Below, piece after piece: positions 34,287-43,224 of a stretch of 64,000 bases of DNA; the stretch's first letter is position 1, and every line of letters starts with the position of its first letter. Where the stretch lies: positions 248,001-312,000 of the forward strand of contig NZ_BBVD01000001.1 in assembly GCF_000964545.1 (NCBI RefSeq). Reading direction: 5' to 3'. The notes below the pieces were generated by a model. That model saw only the letters and a list, made by a program, of their open reading frames with translations, searched no databases and had not been told where the DNA came from. This DNA is from Comamonas thiooxydans (lineage in GTDB: Bacteria > Pseudomonadota > Gammaproteobacteria > Burkholderiales > Burkholderiaceae_C). The translations under genes and the position numbers were made by a program.

Positions 34287-34469
34287 GAGACGCTTTCTTT
34301 TCTGTTAGCGCGCCAGCATAGCGCCGGCTGCCGGACGGTGCTGACGCGATTCGTGCAGTCCACCCGCTCAAGCCAAGGTGACGTGAAGCACGAACGGCTT
34401 GCGTCCTGATGGCGAAGTCTCCACCCCGGCAAAATAACCTCAAATCCAGACCATTGCTGCGTCTTTAGC

Positions 34470-34475
34470 TACAAT
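34470..34475 (+). promoter_or_regulatory. Probable -10 of the nhaA promoter
   Basis: TACAAT, with a weak -35. The predicted start (34481-34483) coincides with the 5' edge of the structured leader. The part of the gap before it (34287-34469) shows nothing I can name. Confidence 0.45.
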
Positions 34476-34480
34476 TTCAG

Positions 34481-34552
34481 CTGGGTGCCCGCCGCACGAG
34501 GTGGCGATGGCAGGTGAATGTTCATGCGCAGGTCGGGCCGCCAGCGCACCAG
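34481..34552 (+). ncRNA. Structured nhaA leader, possible nhaA-I (lithium) riboswitch
   Basis: Closing stem CTGG(G)TGC/GCACCAG (34481-34488 with 34546-34552), a hairpin CGCC/GGCG around GCACGAGGT, and TGGC/GCCA enclosing AGGTGAATGTTCATG. A multi-stem RNA directly ahead of a Na+/H+ antiporter gene fits the nhaA-I motif, reported to sense Li+. I recall the motif only roughly, so the class is an inference. A second hairpin (34569-34598) lies between it and the gene. Confidence 0.5.
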
Positions 34553-34568
34553 TCGTTTGCAGTGCAGA

Positions 34569-34598
34569 CGGCACCAGCAGGCATTGCCTCAGGTGCCG
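34569..34598 (+). other. Hairpin downstream of the nhaA leader aptamer
   Basis: CGGCACC/GGTGCCG (34569-34575 with 34592-34598) with an inner AGGC/GCCT stem. It could be the expression platform of the leader RNA. No T-run follows. Confidence 0.45.
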
Positions 34599-34635
34599 CA
34601 CGCCTTCAGCGTACGACTCAGACACCTACCGACAC

Positions 34636-36024
34636 ATGGACCCACAAACACTTGTGCAGGCCCCTGCGCCTTTTGCATCCCAAAATTCACCCCGTGTTTC
34701 CGCACTGCAATCCGCGACCGAGCGCGTGCAGGCACAAATCTCGCACCTGCTGCATATCGAATCCTTCGCCGGCATGGTGCTCATGCTGGCCGCTGCGGCA
34801 GCCCTGATCTGGGCCAACTCCGGCGCGGCGCAAAGCTACTTTGCACTGTGGCATGCCCCCGTCGCGCTGACGCTTGGCCCCTGGAGCTTCAGCACCGATC
34901 TGCATTTCATCGTCAACGATGTGCTGATGACGGTGTTCTTTCTGGTCGTGGGCATGGAGATCCGGCGCGAGCTGCACAACGGCGCGCTGGCCAGCCTGCG
35001 CCAGGCCAGTCTGCCGCTGATCGCTGCCATCGGCGGCGTGGCCGTGCCCGCGCTCATCTACGTGGTCCTGGCGGGCAACGACAGGACGCTGCTCAACGGC
35101 TGGGCAATTCCGACGGCGACCGACATCGCGTTTGCCGTGGGCGTGCTGGCCTTGCTGGGCCGTAATATCCCGGGTGCACTGCGTATCTTCCTGCTGGCCC
35201 TGGCCATCATCGACGACATCGTGGCCGTGCTCATCATCGCCTTCTTCTACTCGGGCGGCCTGCAGGCCATGGGCTTTGTGGTTGCCGCAGCCGGCGTGCT
35301 GCTGGTGCTGCTGTTCAACCGCATGGGCATTGCCGCCGCGCCCCTGTATGTGCTGCCCGGAGCCATTCTCTGGTTCGGTCTGCTCAAGACCGGCGCTCAT
35401 CCCACTCTGGCAGGTGTGGTGCTGGGTCTGATGACGCCTGTGTTTGTACGCCCCGCTTCCATGCCGCTGCTGATCACGGCACAGACGGCCATGCGCAAGG
35501 CCGGTGAGCAGATGCTGAGCGGCCGCCCCGATCCGCAGCACCTGCTGCAGGAGTTGCGCATTGCCCAGCTCGCACAGCGCGACCTGCTGCCGCCTGCTCT
35601 GCGCCTGCCCATGATTCTTCATCCCTGGGTGGCTTTTTGCATCATGCCCATTTTTGCGCTGGCCAATGCCGGCGTGCAGTTCTCGGGCATAGACCTGAGC
35701 GCTGCCGCACCGCAGACCACGGCCATGGCCGTGCTGGTGGCCCTGGTGCTGGGCAAGCCCCTGGGGGTCTTCATCTGCACCTGGCTGGCTGTCAAGAGCG
35801 GGCTGTGCAGCCTGCCCGAGGGCCTGAACTGGCGCGGCGTGCTGCTGGTGGGTCTGCTGGCCGGCATAGGCTTTACCATGTCCATCTTTGTCGGCGGCCT
35901 GGCCTTTACGGATGCTTCCCTGCTGGGCGCGGCCAAGCTGGGCATTCTGGCCGGCTCGGCCATGGCAGCCTTGCTGGGACTGGGCTATGGCTTTGCCATG
36001 CGCAAGCGTTTCGAGCAGCCCTGA
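34636..36024 (+). CDS. nhaA: Na+/H+ antiporter NhaA
   Basis: 462-aa inner-membrane antiporter exporting Na+ or Li+ in exchange for protons. About 12 helices. Signature segments: VNDVLMTVFFLVVGMEIRREL, GWAIPTATDIAFAVGVLALLG, and LALAIIDDIVAVLIIAFFYS with the paired Asp residues of the ion site. Later comes GIGFTMSIFVGGLAF. The ATG at 34636 (MDPQTLVQ) lacks a clear ribosome-binding site. The N-terminal tail is about 40 residues longer than in E. coli. Confidence 0.93.
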   Translation: MDPQTLVQAPAPFASQNSPRVSALQSATERVQAQISHLLHIESFAGMVLMLAAAAALIWANSGAAQSYFALWHAPVALTLGPWSFSTDLHFIVNDVLMTVFFLVVGMEIRRELHNGALASLRQASLPLIAAIGGVAVPALIYVVLAGNDRTLLNGWAIPTATDIAFAVGVLALLGRNIPGALRIFLLALAIIDDIVAVLIIAFFYSGGLQAMGFVVAAAGVLLVLLFNRMGIAAAPLYVLPGAILWFGLLKTGAHPTLAGVVLGLMTPVFVRPASMPLLITAQTAMRKAGEQMLSGRPDPQHLLQELRIAQLAQRDLLPPALRLPMILHPWVAFCIMPIFALANAGVQFSGIDLSAAAPQTTAMAVLVALVLGKPLGVFICTWLAVKSGLCSLPEGLNWRGVLLVGLLAGIGFTMSIFVGGLAFTDASLLGAAKLGILAGSAMAALLGLGYGFAMRKRFEQP

Positions 36025-36048
36025 ACGCCACGACACACCGCCGGAAAT

Positions 36049-36086
36049 CAAAAAGGTCAGCCCTGCAAAGGACTGACCTTTTTTTC
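36049..36086. terminator. Bidirectional terminator nhaA/lldD1
   Basis: AAAAAGGTCAG/CTGACCTTTTT with a 12-nt loop. It serves both convergent genes. Confidence 0.9.
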
Positions 36087-36100
36087 ATGCCGCAGAACAA

Positions 36101-37279
36101 TCAGCTCTGCTCGAAAGGTTTCGGGTAAGTGCCGGGCAACAGAATTTCTTTGCCGACCTGGTTGATATTGGTGTGCCCGCAGAAGGCCATGGTGGTGTCC
36201 AGTTCCTTGTGGATGATCTGCAACGCCTTGCTCACGCCGGCCTGGCCATAAGCGCCCAGACCGTAGAGGAAGCTGCGACCTATCATCGTGCCTTGCGCAC
36301 CCAGTGCACGGGCCTTGAGCACGTCCTGACCGCTGCGAATGCCGCCATCCATCCAGACTTCGATGTCCTTGCCCGCAGCCTCTGCAATCGATGGCAAGGC
36401 TGCAATCGAAGAAGGCGCACCATCGAGCTGACGGCCGCCATGGTTGCTGACCACCAGCGCATCAGCACCGCTTTGTGCAGCCAGACGCGCATCTTCGGCA
36501 TCCATCACGCCCTTGAGAATGATCTTGCCGCCCCAGAGCTTCTTGATCCATTCCACATCGCTCCAGTTCAGTGACGGATCGAACTGATCTGCCGTCCAGG
36601 ACGACAGCGAGGACACATCGCCCACACCATCCACATGGCCGACGATATTGCCAAAGCTGCGGCGCTTGGTACCCAGCATTCCAAGGCACCAGTGCGGCTT
36701 GGTCGCCAGATTGATGAGGTTTGCCAGCGTGGGCTTGGGCGGGGTGGACAGACCGTTCTTGATGTCCTTGTGGCGCTGACCCAGGATCTGCAGGTCCAGC
36801 GTCACCACCAGCGCCGAGCAGTTGGCTGCCTTGGCCCGATTGATCAGGCGCTCCATGAAGGCCTTGTCGCGCATCACATAGAGCTGGAACCAGAACGGAT
36901 GGCGATCGGTGTGCTCGGCTATGTCCTCCAGCGAGCAGATGCTCATGGTGGACAGCGTGAACGGCACGCCAAAGGCCTTGGCGGCCTTGGCTCCAAGAAT
37001 CTCGCCATCGGCATGCTGCATGCCGGTCAGGCCCGTGGGTGCAATCGCCACCGGCATGGCGACCTCCTCGCCGATCATGGTGGTGCGCGTGCTGCGCCCT
37101 TCCATGTTCACGGCCACACGCTGACGCAACTTGATTGACCGGAACTCGTCTTCGTTGGCCCGATACGTGCCTTGGGTGTAAGAGCCCGAATCGGCGTAGT
37201 CATAAAACATGCGCGGCACACGACGCTTGGCCACCACACGCAGGTCTTCGATACAGGTGATTTTGGAAAGATCGCTCAC
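36101..37279 (-). CDS. FMN-dependent alpha-hydroxy-acid dehydrogenase (LldD-like, first copy)
   Basis: 392-aa enzyme of the L-lactate/mandelate/glycolate oxidase family. FMN-binding and catalytic parts: IAPTGLTGM, WFQLYVMRDK, VVTLDLQILGQRHKD, and VSNHGGRQLDGA with the catalytic His. Then DGGIRSGQDVLKARALGA and GRSFLYGLGAYG. The second, LldR-linked copy is at 42046; this one is more diverged from LldD and may oxidise another 2-hydroxy acid. It is divergent from lctP1 across 198 bp that lacks the TTGGT-type operator. Confidence 0.88.
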   Translation of the reverse strand: MSDLSKITCIEDLRVVAKRRVPRMFYDYADSGSYTQGTYRANEDEFRSIKLRQRVAVNMEGRSTRTTMIGEEVAMPVAIAPTGLTGMQHADGEILGAKAAKAFGVPFTLSTMSICSLEDIAEHTDRHPFWFQLYVMRDKAFMERLINRAKAANCSALVVTLDLQILGQRHKDIKNGLSTPPKPTLANLINLATKPHWCLGMLGTKRRSFGNIVGHVDGVGDVSSLSSWTADQFDPSLNWSDVEWIKKLWGGKIILKGVMDAEDARLAAQSGADALVVSNHGGRQLDGAPSSIAALPSIAEAAGKDIEVWMDGGIRSGQDVLKARALGAQGTMIGRSFLYGLGAYGQAGVSKALQIIHKELDTTMAFCGHTNINQVGKEILLPGTYPKPFEQS

Positions 37280-37477
37280 GACTTCTAGCCTTGTAATTGG
37301 AGTTGAACCCGATGGTAGCCCTCATCGCCGTCATCGGCAGTTCACTATGGTTTGAAGTGATTTATGCCGGTTTTGAAATTTTCTTCAGCGAGGGGAAATC
37401 AAGGGCTAATGCTAGGTATGCAAGCCTATTCGCACAGCCACCATCCTTGTCACCACAACAAACAGGAGACAACAGAG

Positions 37478-39136
37478 ATGGTTTGGCAACAGGTCTATGA
37501 CCCTCTATCGAATATGTGGCTATCCACATTGCTGGCGGCCATTCCGGTCGTGGTGATGCTGGTGGGCCTTGGTTTTCTGCACATGAAGGCCCACCTGGCC
37601 GCAGGAGCAGGCCTGATTGCAGCGCTGCTGATTGCAGTCTTTGTCTACAACATGCCCGGCGAAATGGCGGGGCGCGCAGCCTTGTTCGGCGGCTTCACCG
37701 GCCTGCTGCCCATTGGCTGGATTGTGCTGAACATCATCTTCCTGCATCAGCTGACCGAGCAGAACGGCAGCTTCAAGGTGCTGCAGGACTCACTTTCCGG
37801 GATTACCGAAGACCGCCGCATCCAGTTGCTGCTGATTGCCTTTTCTTTCGGTGCCTTTTTCGAGGGCGCTGCCGGCTTCGGGACCCCCGTGGCCGTGACG
37901 GCAGCCATCCTGATCGGCCTGGGCTTTTCTCCACTGGCGGCATCCGGTCTGTCACTGATCGCCAATACCGCACCCGTGGCCTTTGGCGCCCTGGGCACGC
38001 CCGTCATCACGCTGGCCAAGGTCCATGGCTACGATCTGATGGAAGTGACCGCCATGATCGGCCGCCAGCTGCCTTTCTTCTCGGTGCTGGTGCCGTTCTG
38101 GCTGATCTGGGCCTTTGCCGGTCGCAAGGGCATGATGGAGATCTGGCCCGCGATTCTGGTCACCGGCCTGTCGTTTGCCATTCCCCAGTATCTGGTCTCC
38201 AACTTCATCGGCCCAGAGCTGGTGGACATCATCGCGGCCATTGTTTCCATGGCCAGCCTGATCCTGTTCCTGCGCGTCTGGCAGCCCAAGAAGATCTGGA
38301 CCTCGGCCTCGCTGCGCGGCAAGGATATCAGCGCCTCCGAAGTCAAGCCGCCGCAGCCCGTGGCCAAGCACAGCAAGAGCGCGCTGATCGCCGCCTGGAC
38401 ACCCTGGATCATTCTCTCGGTGTTTGTGTTCATCTGGGGCCTGCCGCCGGTCAAGGCCTGGCTCAACAGCCTGTTTGCCCCCGCCTTCCCCATGACGGGC
38501 CTGCACAATCTGATCGAGAAAATGCCGCCCGTGGTGCCCCAGCCGACCAAGGAGGGTGCGGTCTACACGCTGAACCTGCTGTCTGCCACCGGAACCGCCA
38601 TTCTGTTCTCGGCCATCGTCAGTGCCTTCGTCATGAAGTACAACCCGGTGACCATAGCGCGCACCTTCTTCAAGACCACATGGCTGGTGCGCTACTCGCT
38701 GCTGACCATCGTGCTGATGCTGGCCCTGGGCACGCTGACACGCTACTCGGGCACAGACACCACCCTGGGCCTGGCCTTTGCCAACACCGGTGTGCTCTAC
38801 CCCTTCTTCGGCACGCTGATGGGCTGGCTGGGCGTGGCGCTCACAGGCTCGGACACTGCATCCAACGTGCTGTTCGGCGGCATGCAGAAGGTCGCCGCCG
38901 ACCAACTGGGCCTGTCCCCCAACCTCATGGGCGCCGCCAACAGCTCGGGCGGCGTGATGGGCAAGATGATCGATGCGCAATCCATCGTCGTGGCTTCGAC
39001 CGCCACACGCTGGTTCAACCGCGAAGGCGACATCCTGCGTTACGTATTCTTCCACTCCATCGCCCTGGCCTGCCTGATGGGCCTGTTCGTCACCATGCAG
39101 GCCTATGTCTGGCCGTTCAAGCTAATGGTGAACTGA
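37478..39136 (+). CDS. L-lactate permease (LctP family, first copy)
   Basis: 552-aa proton-coupled lactate/glycolate transporter with about 13 helices. The ATG at 37478 follows AGGAG. Family features: FGAFFEGAAGFGTPVAVTAA (about 125-144), SLIANTAPVAFGALGTP, and WLGVALTGSDTASNVLFG with VMGKMIDAQSIVVA near the end. Divergent from lldD1, so the pair looks like one uptake and oxidation unit. Confidence 0.92.
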   Translation: MVWQQVYDPLSNMWLSTLLAAIPVVVMLVGLGFLHMKAHLAAGAGLIAALLIAVFVYNMPGEMAGRAALFGGFTGLLPIGWIVLNIIFLHQLTEQNGSFKVLQDSLSGITEDRRIQLLLIAFSFGAFFEGAAGFGTPVAVTAAILIGLGFSPLAASGLSLIANTAPVAFGALGTPVITLAKVHGYDLMEVTAMIGRQLPFFSVLVPFWLIWAFAGRKGMMEIWPAILVTGLSFAIPQYLVSNFIGPELVDIIAAIVSMASLILFLRVWQPKKIWTSASLRGKDISASEVKPPQPVAKHSKSALIAAWTPWIILSVFVFIWGLPPVKAWLNSLFAPAFPMTGLHNLIEKMPPVVPQPTKEGAVYTLNLLSATGTAILFSAIVSAFVMKYNPVTIARTFFKTTWLVRYSLLTIVLMLALGTLTRYSGTDTTLGLAFANTGVLYPFFGTLMGWLGVALTGSDTASNVLFGGMQKVAADQLGLSPNLMGAANSSGGVMGKMIDAQSIVVASTATRWFNREGDILRYVFFHSIALACLMGLFVTMQAYVWPFKLMVN

Positions 39137-39278
39137 GCCCCCGAGCCGCTTTGCGGCTTGCCCTGACGGGACACCCTAAAGGGCCACACTGGCCCTTGCT
39201 CGGCATCTCTGGCCTGGGCCGCGGCAGTTTTCCACCGCGCATGTCCCTTTTCTCAACCCACCAGGTGGGCACACCAGC

Positions 39279-39310
39279 AGCCGCAGCGCCTTCGGGCCTG
39301 CGGCTTTTTT
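39279..39310 (+). terminator. Terminator after lctP1
   Basis: AGCCGCAG/CTGCGGCT (39279-39286 with 39298-39305) with an 11-nt loop, then a run of six T. Confidence 0.85.
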
Positions 39311-39333
39311 GCGCCGTTTGCAGGGGATCAGCG

Positions 39334-39364
39334 TAATACCAATCTGCAAATTGGTATTACCAAT
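39334..39364 (+). promoter_or_regulatory. LldR operator 1 (overlapping double palindrome)
   Basis: ATTGGTATTACCAAT (39350-39364) matches the E. coli LldR site form TTGG-N-CCAA. An extra half-site upstream makes TAATACCAAT-N6-ATTGGTATTA (39334-39359), giving three half-sites in a row. Confidence 0.75.
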
Positions 39365-39416
39365 CAATTATTAAAAACAAGGGAAAACCACTAATTCATG
39401 ACCAAAACCCCATTTC

Positions 39417-39422
39417 TATAAT
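39417..39422 (+). promoter_or_regulatory. -10 element of the lctP2-lldR-lldD2 promoter
   Basis: Perfect TATAAT between the two LldR operators. The -35 is weak (TTCATG, 39395-39400). Confidence 0.65.
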
Positions 39423-39446
39423 CCATCCAACCCGAAATCGCCACAC

Positions 39447-39461
39447 ATTGGTCATACCAAT
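39447..39461 (+). promoter_or_regulatory. LldR operator 2
   Basis: ATTGGTCATACCAAT, 97 bp centre to centre from operator 1. Two operators flanking the promoter are as in E. coli lldPRD, where looping is known. Confidence 0.75.
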
Positions 39462-39596
39462 TTAACAAGCGAAGCCGAACAAGACTGCATGACAGCGTCC
39501 GGCGCAGGGCGGCATGGTTGTTTAAAGAATTGACGGGGAAGCTTCTGGACGCTCAGGAGGGTTGCCCTCCCCGCATAAATCCAGGAGATCAAGGCA

Positions 39597-41261
39597 ATGC
39601 AAGAAATCTGGTCGCAGAACTACGACCCCGCAGGCAATGTGTGGGTGTCGGCGCTGGTGGCGCTGATACCCATCATCTTTTTCTTTCTCGCACTGACCAA
39701 GCTGCGCCTCAAGGGCTATGTGGCGGGCACCATCACGGTGGCGCTGTCCCTGGCCGTGGCGCTGCTCTTCTACCGCATGCCCGTGGCCAATGCGCTGGCA
39801 GCAGGCGTCTACGGCTTCTTCTACGGCCTGTGGCCGATTGCCTGGATCATTGTCGCGGCGGTGTTTCTCTACAAGGTCTCGGTCAAGACCGGACAGTTCG
39901 ACATCATCCGCTCGTCGATTCTCTCGGTCACAGAAGACCAGCGCCTGCAGCTCATCCTGGTGGGCTTTTGCTTCGGTGCCTTCCTTGAGGGAGCCGCCGG
40001 CTTCGGCGCCCCCGTGGCCATCACGGCTGCGCTGCTGGTGGGCCTGGGTTTCAGGCCTCTGTATGCAGCCGGCCTGTGCCTGATCGGCAATACCGCCCCC
40101 GTGGCCTTCGGCGCCATGGGCATTCCCGTCATCGTGGCCGGTCAGGTCTCGGGCGTCGATGTCATGGCCATCAGCCAGATGGCCGGCCGCCAGTTGCCGT
40201 TCATGACCATCATCGTGCTGTTCTGGCTCATGGCCATCATGGACGGCTGGCGCGGCGTGAAGGAAACCTGGCCTGCGGTGCTGGTGGGCGGCGGCAGCTT
40301 TGCACTCGGACAGTTTCTGACGGCCAACTACATCGGCCCCGAACTGCCGGACATCACCTCGGCCATCTTCGCCCTGGTGACACTGACCACTTTCCTCAAG
40401 TTCTGGCAGCCCAAGCGCATCTTCCGCTTCGACACCGAGCCGGGCGCAGCAAAGATCCAGACGACAGCCCCTGCCAAACTGACGACCGGCATGGTGATCA
40501 AGGCCTGGTCGCCCTTCATCATCCTCACGGCCATGGTGACCATCTGGAGCCTCAAGCCCTTCAAGGCGCTGTTCGCCTCGGGCGGTGCACTGTCCGGCAC
40601 GGTCTTCAGCATTCCCGTGCCCATGCTGCACAATCTGGTGCAGAAAATGGCTCCCGTCGTCGCCGCGCCCACGCCCTATGGTGCGGTCTATTCCTTCAAC
40701 TGGCTGTCGGCCACTGGAACCGCGATCCTGATCGCCGCCGTGCTCGCCATTCTTTTGCTGCGCCTCAAGCCAGCCGTGGCAGTCCAGACCCTGGGCGAGA
40801 CCTTCAAGGAACTGGCCCTGCCCATCTACTCCATCGGCATGGTGCTGGCCTTTGCCTTCATCGCCAACTACTCCGGCCTGTCCACCACGCTGGCCATGGC
40901 GCTGGCCCATACGGGCAAGGCCTTTGCGTTCTTCTCGCCCTTCCTGGGCTGGGTCGGCGTATTCCTCACGGGCTCAGACACCTCGGCCAATGCGCTGTTC
41001 GGCGCCCTGCAGGCCACGACGGCCGCCCAGCTGGGGCTGCCCGAGGTTCTGGCCGTGACGGCCAACACCACCGGCGGTGTGACCGGCAAGATGATCTCGC
41101 CCCAGTCCATCGCCATTGCCTGCGCAGCCGTGGGCCTGGCCGGCAAGGAATCGGACCTGTTCCGCTTCACCGTCAAGCACAGTCTGGCCTTTCTGGTGCT
41201 GATCGGCATCATCTGCACGCTGCAGGCTTATGTGTTTCCGTGGATGATTCCTACCACCTGA
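39597..41261 (+). CDS. lldP: L-lactate permease (LctP/LldP family, second copy)
   Basis: 554-aa membrane transporter for L-lactate with about 13 helices. FGAFLEGAAGFGAPVAITAA, GNTAPVAFGAMGIP, and WVGVFLTGSDTSANALFG with VTGKMISPQSIAIA are the family signatures. First gene of lctP2-lldR-lldD2, under the LldR-type operators, so this is the inducible lactate operon. Confidence 0.93.
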   Translation: MQEIWSQNYDPAGNVWVSALVALIPIIFFFLALTKLRLKGYVAGTITVALSLAVALLFYRMPVANALAAGVYGFFYGLWPIAWIIVAAVFLYKVSVKTGQFDIIRSSILSVTEDQRLQLILVGFCFGAFLEGAAGFGAPVAITAALLVGLGFRPLYAAGLCLIGNTAPVAFGAMGIPVIVAGQVSGVDVMAISQMAGRQLPFMTIIVLFWLMAIMDGWRGVKETWPAVLVGGGSFALGQFLTANYIGPELPDITSAIFALVTLTTFLKFWQPKRIFRFDTEPGAAKIQTTAPAKLTTGMVIKAWSPFIILTAMVTIWSLKPFKALFASGGALSGTVFSIPVPMLHNLVQKMAPVVAAPTPYGAVYSFNWLSATGTAILIAAVLAILLLRLKPAVAVQTLGETFKELALPIYSIGMVLAFAFIANYSGLSTTLAMALAHTGKAFAFFSPFLGWVGVFLTGSDTSANALFGALQATTAAQLGLPEVLAVTANTTGGVTGKMISPQSIAIACAAVGLAGKESDLFRFTVKHSLAFLVLIGIICTLQAYVFPWMIPTT

Positions 41262-41278
41262 AACTCCTGCCCGACCCC

Positions 41279-42049
41279 ATGCCCGCCATCCGCCTGTCCG
41301 ACCGCGTTGCCCAGCAGCTGCTGGAGCTGATCCAGAGCACCCAGCTCCAGAGCGGCGCAAAGCTGCCGACCGAGCGGGCGCTGGCCGAGCAGCTGGGGGT
41401 CTCGCGCACGGCGCTGCGCGAGGCCATACAGAAGCTGGCCAGCCGCGGCGTGCTCGAAAGCCGCGTGGGCGCCGGCACCTTTGTCGGCTCGCGCGTGCCG
41501 CTGTGGCACGAGCAGGCCGTCGCACCGCTGGAATCCTTGCTGCGCGACGACCCCCAGTATCGCTACGACGTGCTGGAAGCACGCCAGGCGCTGGAGCTCA
41601 GCACTGCCTGGTATGCGGCCCAGCGTGCCACCGACAAGGACAGGGACCGCATCCGTCACTGCTTCGACGACATGCTGCGCCACCAGCAGGCGCGCGATGC
41701 CGCCAGCGCGGCCCGCTCCGATGCGCAGTTCCATCTGGCAATTGCCGAGGCTTCGCACAACGCCGTGCTGGTGCAGCTCATGGGCAGCCTCTTCGAGCTG
41801 GTGCTTGGCACCGTGGCCCAGAACCGGCGCCTGATGTTCGTGCATGATGATCTCTCGACGCTGGAGCATCTGACTGCACAGCACCGCAATCTCATGCAGG
41901 CCATTGTCGACGGCGAGCCGGAGCAGGCCAGAAGCGCTATCGGCCAGCACCTGGCCTATGTTCACGAAAAGCTGTCCGAGTCGGATGCCGAGGCGGCCCG
42001 ACGCAAGCGGCTGGATCGTTTTTCCTCTTCCTCCGCCATTTTTTCATGA
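41279..42049 (+). CDS. lldR: GntR-family (FadR subfamily) lactate regulator LldR
   Basis: 256-aa regulator. N-terminal winged helix: LSDRVAQQLLELIQS, KLPTERALAEQLGVSRTALRE and IQKLASRGVLESRVGAGTFV. The C-terminal all-helical FCD ligand domain contains LEARQALELSTAWYAAQRAT, FHLAIAEASHN and HRNLMQAIVDGEPEQARSAI, where Asp/His residues bind metal and lactate. The ATG at 41279 lies 17 bp after lctP2, and the stop overlaps lldD2 by 4 bp. Likely binds the operators at 39334-39364 and 39447-39461. Confidence 0.9.
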   Translation: MPAIRLSDRVAQQLLELIQSTQLQSGAKLPTERALAEQLGVSRTALREAIQKLASRGVLESRVGAGTFVGSRVPLWHEQAVAPLESLLRDDPQYRYDVLEARQALELSTAWYAAQRATDKDRDRIRHCFDDMLRHQQARDAASAARSDAQFHLAIAEASHNAVLVQLMGSLFELVLGTVAQNRRLMFVHDDLSTLEHLTAQHRNLMQAIVDGEPEQARSAIGQHLAYVHEKLSESDAEAARRKRLDRFSSSSAIFS

Positions 42050-43182
42050 TCATCTCCTCTACCACCGACTACCGCGCGGCTGCGCAAAAGCGCCTGCCGC
42101 CCTTTCTATTCCACTACCTCGACGGCGGTGCCTATGCCGAGAAGACGCTGGCCCGCAATGTCGACGACCTGGCCGACGTGGCCCTGCGCCAGCGCGTGCT
42201 CAAGGACATGAGCCAGCTGGACACCAGCATCGAGCTGTTCGGCGAGAAGTTCTCGATTCCCGTGGCGCTGGCTCCCGTGGGGCTGACCGGAATGTTCGCC
42301 CGCCGTGGCGAAGTACAGGCCGCCATGGCCGCTGATAAAAAGGGCATCCCCTTCACCATGTCCAGCGTCTCGGTCTGCCCCATCGAGGAAGTCGCGCCCA
42401 GGCTGGGCCGCCCGATGTGGTTCCAGCTCTATGTGCTCAAGGACCGGGGCTTTATGAAGAACGCGCTGGAGCGAGCCCAGGCCGCCGGCGTCTCCACCCT
42501 GGTCTTCACCGTGGACATGCCCGTGCCTGGCGCCCGCTACCGCGATGCGCATTCGGGCATGAGCGGCCCCAACGCCGCCATGCGCCGCTACCTGCAGGCC
42601 GTGACCCATCCGCACTGGGCCGTGGACGTGGGCCTGATGGGGCGCCCGCACACGCTGGGCAATATCTCCACCTACAAGGGTCAGAACGTCTCGCTCGAAG
42701 ACTATATGGGCTATCTGGGCGCGAACTTCGATCCCTCCATCTCGTGGTCGGACCTGGAGTGGATCCGCGACTTCTGGAAGGGTCCCATGCTCATCAAGGG
42801 CATCCTCGACCCCGAGGACGCCAGGGATGCGGTGCGCTTCGGCGCTGACGGCATCATCGTCTCCAACCACGGCGGGCGCCAGCTCGACGGCGTGCTCTCC
42901 TCGGCACGCGCCCTGCCTGCCATTGCCGATGCCGTCAAGGGCCAGATCAAGATCCTGGCCGACTCGGGCGTGCGCAACGGCCTGGACATCGTGCGCCTGC
43001 TGGCCCTTGGAGCAGACTGCACCATGATAGGCCGCGCCTTCGTCTACGCGCTGGCTGCAGAAGGCGAAGCCGGCGTGACCAACCTGCTGAACCTGCTCGA
43101 AAAGGAAATGCGCGTGGCCATGACGCTGACCAGCGTCAAGAAGGTCTCGGAGATCACTGGCGATCTGCTGGTACGGGACTGA
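42046..43182 (+). CDS. lldD: L-lactate dehydrogenase, FMN-dependent (second copy)
   Basis: 378-aa membrane-associated enzyme oxidising L-lactate to pyruvate with transfer of electrons to quinone. Visible: FHYLDGGAYAEKTLARN, VALAPVGLTGMF, MWFQLYVLKDRGFM, VFTVDMPVPGARYRD, and VSNHGGRQLDGVLSS with the catalytic His and Arg. Then DSGVRNGLDIVRLLALGA. Closely E. coli LldD-like. It ends in a hairpin shared with the convergent EamA gene. Confidence 0.94.
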   Translation: MIISSTTDYRAAAQKRLPPFLFHYLDGGAYAEKTLARNVDDLADVALRQRVLKDMSQLDTSIELFGEKFSIPVALAPVGLTGMFARRGEVQAAMAADKKGIPFTMSSVSVCPIEEVAPRLGRPMWFQLYVLKDRGFMKNALERAQAAGVSTLVFTVDMPVPGARYRDAHSGMSGPNAAMRRYLQAVTHPHWAVDVGLMGRPHTLGNISTYKGQNVSLEDYMGYLGANFDPSISWSDLEWIRDFWKGPMLIKGILDPEDARDAVRFGADGIIVSNHGGRQLDGVLSSARALPAIADAVKGQIKILADSGVRNGLDIVRLLALGADCTMIGRAFVYALAAEGEAGVTNLLNLLEKEMRVAMTLTSVKKVSEITGDLLVRD

Positions 43183-43224
43183 TCCCGCACAGGCTCCGGC
43201 CCAGAGCCGGGCCTTGCGGGGATC
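43181..43224. terminator. Hairpin between lldD2 and the EamA gene
   Basis: GATCCCGCA/TGCGGG(G)ATC with inner CCGGC/GCCGG. It overlaps both stop codons. No T-run. Confidence 0.55.

Larger units (their letters stand above)
39137..39596 (+). promoter_or_regulatory. Region between lctP1 and lctP2
   Basis: 460 bp without a gene. First part: GC-rich hairpins including AAGGGCCA/TGGCCCTT (39179-39197) and the terminator at 39279-39310. Second part: LldR-type operators and the lctP2 promoter. The AGGAG ribosome-binding site precedes the ATG at 39597. Confidence 0.7.

Noticed and set aside
37516..39336. 606-residue frame overlapping lctP1
   Set aside because: Out-of-frame reading of the permease; Arg/His/Pro-rich with no membrane pattern.
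40076..41278. Long in-frame extension upstream of lldR
   Set aside because: The first 400 codons are an alternative frame of lctP2. The true LldR begins at the ATG at 41279 with a normal winged-helix start.
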